NCBI GenBank assembly: GCA_016707605.1
Contig: JADJHJ010000006.1
Span: forward strand, 186,001-250,000
Length of the DNA: 64,000 nucleotides
Direction: 5' to 3'
DNA from: Candidatus Promineofilum glycogenicum
GTDB taxonomy: Bacteria; Chloroflexota; Anaerolineae; Promineifilales; Promineifilaceae
Below are positions 1-7,261 of the stretch, one piece after another. A program made the translations under genes and the position numbers. How positions within the stretch are numbered: the first letter of the stretch is position 1; the number at the start of each line of letters is the position of its first letter. The notes under the pieces were generated by a model. That model was given only the letters and a program-made list of their open reading frames with translations. It was not told the origin of the DNA and did not search any database.

Positions 1-266
1 GTCGCGCGGCCGATTTAGTCTATAATACCCGGCATAGCCAGTGGCCGGCTAAAAAAAGGAGAAGTGGCGTCACGCTTCAGGGGGGAGAAGGAAGGAGGGA
101 CAAAATCGTTCGTGACGCCACTTGCAAGGAGGGAAGTCCGTCAAAATCTAGTGTAGGGTGATTAGCTTACAATGAACATTACGGTTCCATTTGCTGTTTC
201 ATCCTGGGGGTAATTGGGTCATTTTACTCATAGGTTGTAGTGAGGTTAGGAGGGCAGGCATCCGGC
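1..266. other. Non-coding upstream region
   Basis: No convincing gene is seen here. A TATAAT -10-like hexamer on the plus strand lies at 21-26, but its -35 would fall at the window edge and cannot be judged. A 13-bp inverted repeat sits at 62-74/111-123. AGGAGGG at 248-254 is the probable ribosome-binding site of the next gene. Confidence 0.5.
62..123. repeat. 13-bp perfect inverted repeat with purine-rich loop
   Basis: The arms AAGTGGCGTCACG (62-74) and CGTGACGCCACTT (111-123) are perfectly complementary. They flank a 36-nt, G/A-rich loop that contains GGGGGG and several GGAGG-like strings. It is not followed by a T-run, so a simple terminator is unlikely. It could be a leader structure or an operator. 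Confidence 0.55.
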
Positions 267-2858
267 ATGGATACGACACAGGGCATCGCCGCCGAGAAGG
301 CGGGTTGGCGAATGGGCGTGGGGGGGCGTTACGGTGTGCTGGCGGCGCTGGCAGCGGCGGCCGTGGTCGTCACGCTCATCGTGACGGCGCGGCTGGGGGC
401 GTGCAACTTCCAGGTGTTGTGCGGCGCGGTGATCGATGACGACGTGGCCCAGGGGCGACTGGACATCGCTCCGCCGCCGCCGCGCGGGGCGGCGGTCATC
501 GAGCAGAGCTTCGTCCCCAACCGCCACGGCCTGACGCAGATCAACCTGCTCCTGGCCCGCTATGGCGAGCTTCAGCCGGGCGATGACAGCACCTTCACCC
601 TGGAGCTATGGGACGGCGAGACGCGCGTGGCCGAGCAAACCCTGGCCACGGTCACGCTGACCCACAACCAGCCCGTTTCGTTCAGCTTCCCCGCCCAGCG
701 CCACTCCGCCGGCCGCCGCTACGTCCTGCGCCTCAGCGGCAGCGAAGCCAACCCCGTCTCTGTCTGGGCCTACTCGCTCGATGCTTACGGCGGCGGCGAG
801 CTGTCGGCCGCCGGGGGGACGGACGGCCAATCGCCCTTGCCCGCAGCCGACCTGCGCTTCGTCACCCAGTACGCCCTCACCTGGGGCGACGCTCTGGGCG
901 CGGCCGTCGCCCCGTTACGCCACGACGCGCTGCGCCTGCTGGCGGCGGCGCTGCTGCTGCCGCTGCCCGGCGTGTGGCTGCTGCTGCTCTTCCGGCCGCG
1001 CCGCTGGGACGGGGCCACCTGGCTGGGCGCGGCCCTGGCCCTGGGCATCGCCGTCTGGCCGCTGCTGTGGTTGTGGCTGTCGCTGCTCGGCGGGCGCTGG
1101 TCGGGGGTGGCGCTGTGGGTTGTGGTGGCTGTTGGCTGGCTGGGCGTGGCGGCGCTGGTTGCCCGGCGATGGTTGACTGCTAAGAGCGGGTTGCCAACCC
1201 GCGCTACAACTCCGCCACCCGCCACTCGCCACGCGCCACTCGTCCCCCTGCTCCTCTTCGCCCTTGTCGTCGTCTCTCTCGCCGTCCGCTTCATCGCCGT
1301 CCGCGACCAGGCCTTCCCGCCGTGGGTCGATTCCAGCCGCCACGCCCTCATCACCGCCGTGATGGTGGAGACCGGCCGCGCGCCCGACGGCTACGCGCCC
1401 TATTTGCCGGTCGAGGGCTTTCCCTATCACTTCGGCTTCCACAGCCTATCGGCCGGGCTGGCCCTGATGACCGGCTGGCCGCTGCCGGGGCTGCTGCTGA
1501 CGCTGGGCCAGTTGCTCAACGGGCTGATGCCGTTGGCCGTCTACGCCGCCGGCCGGCTGGCCACCGGGCGGCGGTCGGTGGGGCTGCTGGCCGCCTTTCT
1601 CGTCGCCCTGCCCTTCTTCTTCCCCGGCTACTACGCCACCTGGGGGCGCATGACCCAGTTGACGGCCATGCTCATCATGCCCGTCCTGCTGGCCCTGACG
1701 TGGCGGCTCGGCCGCGGCTGGGCGCGCCTCTGGCCGCTGGTGGGCGTGCTGGCCGCCGGGCTGTTCCTCGTCCACTTCCGCGTCTTCCTGTTCTATCTGC
1801 CCTTCGCGGCGCTGTTCGGCGCGGGCCAACTATTGCGCCTGGTTCGCACCCGTGGCCGCGGCCCGGCGACCGCCCTCGGCCCGCTGTTGATGGCCGCGGG
1901 GCTGGCCCTGCTGCTCGTCATGCCCCGCGTCGTCGCTCTGCTGGCGGCCACCAACCCGCTGGACACGCTCGGCCAATCGCAGGCGGGTTACAACGACTTC
2001 CCCATGGGCTACGTCACGACCGGCTGGGAGCGCATCTATCTGGGGCTGGCCGCCGACGCCGTGCTCATCGTGCTCGTGGCCGCGTTTTACCGGCGGCGCT
2101 GGGCCACCTTCCCGCTGCTGTTGCTGGTCTGGGTGGCGGCGCTGTTCGTCCTGCTGGCCGGCGAGCGGCTGGGCCTGCCGGAGACGCTGGTGGTGAACTT
2201 GAATAGCATGTACATCACCCTCTTTCTGCCGCTCAGTCTGCTGATCGGCGTCGCCCTGGTCGAGTTGTGGCGCTGGGTAGAGGGTGGATTGCGCCGGCTG
2301 GAGAGCGCGCCGCGGCCGGCCGGCCCAACGCGCCTGCCGTCGCTCGTCCGCGGGCTGGTGGCCGTCCTGGCCGGGCTGGCCATCGGCCTGGCGGCCGTCT
2401 TCGGCGCGCGGCAACAGGCCAACATCCTCAACCCGCAGACCATCCTGGCCCGGCCGCAAGACGTGCCCGCCCTGGCGTGGATGGGCGACAACCTGCCGGC
2501 CGACGCCCGCGTGGCCGTCAACGCCTGGCAATGGCTGGGCGTCACCTGGGCCGGCAGCGACGGCGGGGCGTGGCTGCTGCCCCTGACCGGCCGCGCGGCG
2601 ACCACACCGCCGGTCGACCACATCTACGACGCCAACCTCTTCACCCAGGTGCGCGCCTTCAACGAGTCGGCCATGCGGCACGAGGATTGGAGCGACCCGG
2701 CGGCGGCCGACTGGCTGCGCGCGCAGGGCGTGACCCACGTCTACGCCGGGCAGCGCGGCGGCCCGCTCGACCCGGCTGAACTGAGCCGCAATCCGGGGAT
2801 GGCGCTGCTGTTTCACAATGAAGGGACGTTTGTGTTTCAGGTGCTGAGCGAGCAGTAA
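267..2858 (+). CDS. Large multi-pass membrane protein, GT-C glycosyltransferase-like
   Basis: The protein has 863 residues. There is a TM helix near 20-42, then an extracytoplasmic beta-rich segment to about 205, then many Leu/Ala/Trp-rich TM helices to about 720, then a soluble C-terminal domain. This layout and the central YHFGFHSLSAG region resemble GT-C polyprenol-linked sugar transferases, but I see no diagnostic catalytic motif, so the function is inferred. ATG 267 is preferred over GTG 240 because AGGAGGG lies at 248-254 (12-nt spacing). A hydrophilic loop near residue 306-325 is encoded by repeat sequence (1183-1242) kept in frame. Confidence 0.7.
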   Translation: MDTTQGIAAEKAGWRMGVGGRYGVLAALAAAAVVVTLIVTARLGACNFQVLCGAVIDDDVAQGRLDIAPPPPRGAAVIEQSFVPNRHGLTQINLLLARYGELQPGDDSTFTLELWDGETRVAEQTLATVTLTHNQPVSFSFPAQRHSAGRRYVLRLSGSEANPVSVWAYSLDAYGGGELSAAGGTDGQSPLPAADLRFVTQYALTWGDALGAAVAPLRHDALRLLAAALLLPLPGVWLLLLFRPRRWDGATWLGAALALGIAVWPLLWLWLSLLGGRWSGVALWVVVAVGWLGVAALVARRWLTAKSGLPTRATTPPPATRHAPLVPLLLFALVVVSLAVRFIAVRDQAFPPWVDSSRHALITAVMVETGRAPDGYAPYLPVEGFPYHFGFHSLSAGLALMTGWPLPGLLLTLGQLLNGLMPLAVYAAGRLATGRRSVGLLAAFLVALPFFFPGYYATWGRMTQLTAMLIMPVLLALTWRLGRGWARLWPLVGVLAAGLFLVHFRVFLFYLPFAALFGAGQLLRLVRTRGRGPATALGPLLMAAGLALLLVMPRVVALLAATNPLDTLGQSQAGYNDFPMGYVTTGWERIYLGLAADAVLIVLVAAFYRRRWATFPLLLLVWVAALFVLLAGERLGLPETLVVNLNSMYITLFLPLSLLIGVALVELWRWVEGGLRRLESAPRPAGPTRLPSLVRGLVAVLAGLAIGLAAVFGARQQANILNPQTILARPQDVPALAWMGDNLPADARVAVNAWQWLGVTWAGSDGGAWLLPLTGRAATTPPVDHIYDANLFTQVRAFNESAMRHEDWSDPAAADWLRAQGVTHVYAGQRGGPLDPAELSRNPGMALLFHNEGTFVFQVLSEQ
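1183..1242. repeat. In-frame copies of two intergenic repeat words inside a CDS
   Basis: GCGGGTTGCCAACCCGC (1186-1202) is the same palindromic word found in the hairpin at 43201-43277. It is followed at 1213-1242 by CGCCAC/CGCCACT tandem words like those at 19598-19666. The reading frame of the surrounding membrane-protein gene is maintained. Confidence 0.75.
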
Positions 2859-2869
2859 CGAGGTCGCCT

Positions 2870-2969
2870 AAGAAATGGCACGCTGATCAAGACGCTGATT
2901 TTCGCGGCCGCCGCACTCCGACCGCGAAAATCAGCGTCTTGATCAGCGTTTATCAGCGTGCCATTTCTT
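2870..2969. repeat. Long hairpin built on the word CGCTGAT
   Basis: The left arm starts AAGAAATGGCACGCTGAT at 2870. The right arm ends with its complement at 2969. The inner part GACGCTGATTTTCGCGG pairs with CCGCGAAAATCAGCGTC. The right arm carries one extra 10-nt copy of the word, giving a bulge. It may act as terminator of the upstream gene. Confidence 0.8.
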
Positions 2970-2991
2970 CTGACTTAAGCCGTCTTCTGTT

Positions 2992-3019
2992 TTGACAACA
3001 ACCAAGAGTGCGCTAGAAT
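2992..3019 (+). promoter_or_regulatory. sigma70-type promoter of sodA
   Basis: TTGACA at 2992-2997, a 16-nt spacer and TAGAAT at 3014-3019. The predicted start is near 3026, giving a leader of about 60 nt to the sodA ATG at 3086. The -35 matches consensus exactly. Confidence 0.75.
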
Positions 3020-3085
3020 CCGAATTGGCTCCCCTGCTCCGCCGGGCGTCCCGGCGGACGGAACCTACCCAATAAGGAGTAAGTT

Positions 3086-3697
<612 letters not shown>

Positions 3698-3763
3698 TCA
3701 TCATCTGACCCGCTTCGGCCGGGTTCTCCGACCGGGCGGAAAAATTATGTCAAGGAGAGATAC

Positions 3764-4174
3764 ATGACCCACATCGTTACCCGACTCTGCCTGCGCGACA
3801 CCGCCTGTGTCGAAGTGTGCCCGGTCGAATGTATGGTTCTCGGCAAGCCCGAACCGGAATGGCCCTGGCTCTACATCGACCCCGACACCTGCATCGACTG
3901 CGGCGCCTGCGTGCCTGAGTGCCCCTATGAGGCCATCTTCCCCGAAGAGGAAGTGCCGTTCGACTACGTGGCCAAGGCCGGCGTCTGGATCGCCAACACC
4001 AAGGAACTGCTGCCCGACGGCGTGCCCTTCTCCGGCGTCATCGACGGCCACAACGTCACCGTCATGAACGCCAAGCAACTGGCCGGCGGCGAGCAGTTGG
4101 ACCTGACCGAGGACATCCCGCCGAACTACGCCTTCTACTCCGAAGGCCCCGGCTACGACGCGCTCAATATGTAG
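3764..4174 (+). CDS. Ferredoxin family protein with two Fe-S cluster motifs
   Basis: A 136-residue cytoplasmic electron carrier. Cysteines 9, 15, 19 and 23 form the first cluster site and 43, 46, 49 and 53 (CIDCGACVPECP) the second. This pattern resembles seven-iron FdxA-type ferredoxins with an extended C-terminal half. AAGGAG stands before the ATG. The 66-nt gap from sodA contains a GC-rich imperfect stem followed by five A residues, possibly an attenuator. Co-transcription with sodA would link this carrier to oxidative stress, but that is inference. Confidence 0.9.
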   Translation: MTHIVTRLCLRDTACVEVCPVECMVLGKPEPEWPWLYIDPDTCIDCGACVPECPYEAIFPEEEVPFDYVAKAGVWIANTKELLPDGVPFSGVIDGHNVTVMNAKQLAGGEQLDLTEDIPPNYAFYSEGPGYDALNM

Positions 4175-4179
4175 GCTGT

Positions 4180-4251
4180 GTAGGGGCGGGTCTGAGACCC
4201 GCCCCTACCGTGTTGTGCCATGTAGGGGCGGGTCTGTGACCTGCCCCCTAC
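4180..4251. repeat. Two successive GTAGGGGCGGGTC hairpins
   Basis: The first hairpin is perfect (arms 4180-4192 and 4196-4208). The second uses the same left arm at 4222-4234 and a slightly diverged right arm ending 4251. They lie just after the ferredoxin stop and probably serve as terminators or are inert repeats. Confidence 0.75.
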
Positions 4252-4348
4252 AGAAGCACGCCTGCCATCGACGAACCGACCCTTAACCGGCTCGACTGAC
4301 CTGTGACCCTGGTTGGTTGATCCGGTTTTTTGCTTTGCGGAGGAACAC

Positions 4349-5800
4349 ATGAGTGACGACTATCGCATCGAAAAGGACTCTCTGGGCGAAGTGCGCGTGC
4401 CGGCCGGGGCCTACTGGGGCGCGCAGACCCAGCGCGCCATCCACAACTTCCCCATCACCGGCCTGCGCCCCTACCCGGCCTTCGTCTGGTCGATGGCCCT
4501 GATCAAGCGCGCCGCGGCCGAAGTCAACCGCGACCTGGGCCTGTTCACCGACAAGACCGCCGGCGACCGCGCCATCGCCGCGGCCGACATGGCCGGGGCG
4601 ATCATGACCGCCGCCGACGAGGTGATCGCCGGACGGTGGGCCGACCAGTTCGTCGTCGACCCCATCCAGGCCGGGGCCGGAACCAGCCACAACATGAACC
4701 TCAACGAGGTCATCGCCAACCGGGCCAACGAACTGCTCGGCTTTGGCCTGGCAGAGAAGGGCAAGCCCGTCAACCCCAACGACCACGTCAACATGGCCCA
4801 ATCGACCAACGACACCATCCCCACGGCCATCCGCCTGGGGGCGCTGTGGCGGCTGGATGAGCTACTGGCGACGCTGGCGCGGCTGGCCGCCGGGCTGCGG
4901 GCCAAGTCGGCCGAGTTCGACGGCATCATCAAGAGCGGCCGGACGCACCTGCAAGACGCCGTGCCCGTGCGGCTGGGGCAGGAGTTCGGGGCCTACGCGC
5001 GGGCCATCGAGCGCGACACGGAGAAGATCCGCGAGGCGGCCGAGGGGCTGCGCCGGCTGGGCATCGGCGGCACGGCCACCGGCACCGGCCTGAACGCCCA
5101 CCCCGAATACCACGCGCGCATGATCCAGACCCTCAGCCGCCTGAGCGGCCTGACCCTCTACGAGAGCGATGACCTGTTCGAGTCGATGCAGAGCATGGCC
5201 GACGCCGTTCACTTCAGCGGCGCGTTGCGCACCCTGGCCGGCGACCTGACCCGTATCGCCAACGACTTCCGCCTGCTGGCCTCCGGCCCGACGACCGGCC
5301 TGGACGAGATTCGCCTGCCCCCGGTGCAGCCCGGCTCGTCGATCATGCCCGGCAAGGTCAACCCGGTGCTGGCCGAGATGATGAACATGGCCATGTTCCA
5401 GGTGCAGGGCAACGACCTGACGGTCATGCTGGCCGGGCAGGCGGGGCAACTGGAACTGAACGTGATGATGCCCATCATCGCCTACAACCTGTTCCAGAGC
5501 ATGGACGTCATCATCAACGCCGTCAACTCGTTCATCGACAACTGCCTGGTGGGCATCACCGCCAACGCCGAGAAGGCCACCGGCTGGCTGGCCAAGAACG
5601 CCATCCTGGTGACGGCGCTCAATCCGGTCATCGGCTACCAGAAGGGGGCCGAAGTGGCCAAGGAAGCGCTGGCGACCAACCGCACGGTGCGCGAGGTGGT
5701 GGTCGAGAAGGGGTACGTGACGGCCGAGGAAGCCGACCAACTGCTCGACGTCAGCGCCCTGACCGAGGGTGGCATCCAGGGCGTGGCCGCGGGCGGATAG
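4349..5800 (+). CDS. fumC: Class II fumarase / aspartase family lyase
   Basis: This 483-residue enzyme adds water (or ammonia) to fumarate. Family motifs are GRTHLQDAVPVRLGQE and the signature GSSIMPGKVNP carrying the flexible catalytic Ser loop. PGK in the signature and THLQD favour fumarate hydratase. QSTNDTIPTA and GITANAE are closer to aspartate ammonia-lyase, so the substrate is not settled. ATG 4349 is chosen over an upstream start at 4313 because GGAGG lies at 4339-4343. The gene stands alone between two repeat elements and follows the sodA-ferredoxin pair. Confidence 0.82.
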   Translation: MSDDYRIEKDSLGEVRVPAGAYWGAQTQRAIHNFPITGLRPYPAFVWSMALIKRAAAEVNRDLGLFTDKTAGDRAIAAADMAGAIMTAADEVIAGRWADQFVVDPIQAGAGTSHNMNLNEVIANRANELLGFGLAEKGKPVNPNDHVNMAQSTNDTIPTAIRLGALWRLDELLATLARLAAGLRAKSAEFDGIIKSGRTHLQDAVPVRLGQEFGAYARAIERDTEKIREAAEGLRRLGIGGTATGTGLNAHPEYHARMIQTLSRLSGLTLYESDDLFESMQSMADAVHFSGALRTLAGDLTRIANDFRLLASGPTTGLDEIRLPPVQPGSSIMPGKVNPVLAEMMNMAMFQVQGNDLTVMLAGQAGQLELNVMMPIIAYNLFQSMDVIINAVNSFIDNCLVGITANAEKATGWLAKNAILVTALNPVIGYQKGAEVAKEALATNRTVREVVVEKGYVTAEEADQLLDVSALTEGGIQGVAAGG

Positions 5801-5805
5801 AAAGA

Positions 5806-5959
5806 AACCACAGATTTCACAGATTGAAGAGAAATGATCCGCAGATTTGGCAGATTCGGCAGATTCAAAAGAAACTCAATTCTCTTCTGAAATCTGCTAA
5901 ATCTGCCAAATCTGCGGATTAATTTTCTTGAATCTGTGAAATCTGTGTAATCTGTGGTT
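5806..5959. repeat. Nested hairpin of AATCTG words
   Basis: Outer arms AACCACAGATTTCACAGATT (from 5806) pair with the run ending AATCTGTGGTT at 5959. Inner arms of CCGCAGATTTGGCAGATT words pair with AATCTGCCAAATCTGCGG. The word unit is 7-9 nt. It ends 9 nt before the next start codon. Confidence 0.85.
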
Positions 5960-5968
5960 CATTCTCTT

Positions 5969-6373
5969 ATGGCCGCCTTGATCCTACCCCACGCCCTGCT
6001 AGACGAGATGCTGACCCACGTCGCCGGCCTGTGGCCGGAGGAGGCGTGCGGGCTGATCGGTGGGCTGGACGGCCGGGCGGCGCGGCTCTACCCGGTCGAG
6101 AACGTGCGCCACAGCCCGGTGGCGTTCGAGATGGAGCCGCTGCAACAGATCAAGGCCATGCTGGCGATGGAGGCGGAAGGGCTGGAGCTAATCGCCATCT
6201 ACCACTCCCACCCCAGCGGCCCGGCGCGGCCGTCCATCACCGACGTGGCCAACGCCTACTACCCCGACGCGGTGCAGCTCATCATCTCCCTGGCCAACCG
6301 CGCCCGGCCCGGCGTGCGGGCCTTCACCATCATCGACGGGGTGGTGGCCGAGGTCGCGTGGGAAGAGAAATGA
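5969..6373 (+). CDS. JAMM/MPN-domain metallopeptidase
   Basis: A 134-residue, single-domain, probably cytoplasmic protein. The JAMM zinc site is complete: Glu25 in EEACGLIGG, His79 and His81 in HSHPSG, Ser89 and Asp92. Prokaryotic JAMM proteins of this size usually remove C-terminal extensions from ubiquitin-like sulfur carriers or cleave isopeptide-like bonds. No sulfur-carrier or ThiF-like partner is visible nearby, so the substrate is unknown. ATG 5969 has no Shine-Dalgarno because the upstream repeat ends at 5959. The stop TGA (6371-6373) lies inside the next repeat. Confidence 0.85.
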   Translation: MAALILPHALLDEMLTHVAGLWPEEACGLIGGLDGRAARLYPVENVRHSPVAFEMEPLQQIKAMLAMEAEGLELIAIYHSHPSGPARPSITDVANAYYPDAVQLIISLANRARPGVRAFTIIDGVVAEVAWEEK

Positions 6374-6456
6374 TCCGCAGATTCGGCAGATTGGGCAGAT
6401 TAAGAGGAACCTTTGGTGAGTCTTCAATCTGCCTAATCTGCCCAATCTGCGGATCA
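6371..6456. repeat. Hairpin of GCAGATT/AATCTGC words
   Basis: A left arm of about 31 nt (6371-6401) pairs, with a few mismatches, with the right arm 6426-6456. The left arm begins with the stop codon of the JAMM gene. It is the same family as 5806-5959. Confidence 0.85.
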
Positions 6457-6532
6457 TATCTCTTGAGCAACGAAGGGGCCGCGGGCGGGTTTTACTAGTG
6501 TAATCTCACACCCGGCTATCGGGAGCGCAACG

Positions 6533-7189
6533 ATGCAAATCATTTACTTCCTTCTGGCCGGCCTGATCGGCTATCTGTGTGGCTCTGTCCCCTTCGGCTA
6601 CATCTACGTCCGCCTATTCAAGGGCGAAGACCTGACCAAGATCGGCAGCGGCCGGACGGGCGGCACCAACTCCTTCCGCGCCGCCGGGCTGGGCGTGGGC
6701 GTGCTGACCTCATTCAGCGACGTGCTCAAGGGCGCGGCGGCCGTCTGGCTGACGCGCTGGCTGCTGGGCGACGCGCTCAGCCCGGCGCTGCTGCCGTGGG
6801 CCGTGGCCGTGGCCGGCGTCCTGGCCGTCGTCGGCCACAACTGGTCGATCTTCCTGCGCTTCGGCGGCGGCGCGGGCACGGGGCCGAACGTCGGCTGGTC
6901 GGCGGCCATCTGGCCGTGGATCTTCCCCATCGCCTTTCTGGTCATGGGCGGGATGCTCTACTTCGTGGGCATGGCCTCGGTCGCCTCCCTCAGCATGGCC
7001 GCCGTCACCATCACCATCTTTGCCATCCGTTACGCCCTGGGCATTGACGCCACCCTGGCCTACCTGACCGGCAGCATTGTCGCCGGCCTGGTCGTCACCT
7101 GGGCCTTGCGCCCCAACATCCGCCGCGTCCTCAACGGCACGGAGCGCCTCGTCGGCCGCCGCGCCCGTCGGGCGGAGAGTAAGCAGTAG
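6533..7189 (+). CDS. plsY: Glycerol-3-phosphate acyltransferase PlsY
   Basis: This integral membrane enzyme transfers acyl groups from acyl-phosphate (made by PlsX) to glycerol-3-phosphate, the first step of phospholipid synthesis. Its 218 residues hold about five TM helices. Recognisable loops are GSVPFGYI near residue 17, GSGRTGGTNSFR near 38 and GHNWSIFLRFGGGAGTGPN near 103. In the last loop the usual Gly-Lys-Gly is Gly-Ala-Gly, a departure from textbook PlsY. GGGAG precedes the ATG. plsX is on the other strand at 23.4-24.4 kb. The stop codon lies at the start of a shared terminator repeat. Confidence 0.88.
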   Translation: MQIIYFLLAGLIGYLCGSVPFGYIYVRLFKGEDLTKIGSGRTGGTNSFRAAGLGVGVLTSFSDVLKGAAAVWLTRWLLGDALSPALLPWAVAVAGVLAVVGHNWSIFLRFGGGAGTGPNVGWSAAIWPWIFPIAFLVMGGMLYFVGMASVASLSMAAVTITIFAIRYALGIDATLAYLTGSIVAGLVVTWALRPNIRRVLNGTERLVGRRARRAESKQ

Positions 7190-7261
7190 GTCAGTAGATC
7201 AGTGGGTCAGTAGGTCAGTTATCAGTTGACGTCACTGACCCACTGACCTACTGACCCACTA
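7187..7261. terminator. Bidirectional hairpin of GGTCAGTA words between convergent genes
   Basis: Perfect 19-nt arms AGTGGGTCAGTAGGTCAGT (7201-7219) and its complement (7242-7260). The plsY stop TAG (7187-7189) and the stop of the minus-strand gene (7259-7261) are both formed by the repeat word CAGTAG. Position and symmetry suggest a terminator for both genes. Confidence 0.75.

Noticed and set aside
246..527. Open frames opposite the first membrane gene
   Set aside because: Arg/Pro-rich shadow frames produced by GC-rich third-position bias; no start signal.
5806..5959. Possible CRISPR-like array of regular repeats
   Set aside because: Words are only 7-9 nt, have no spacers, and fold as one palindrome; no cas genes nearby.
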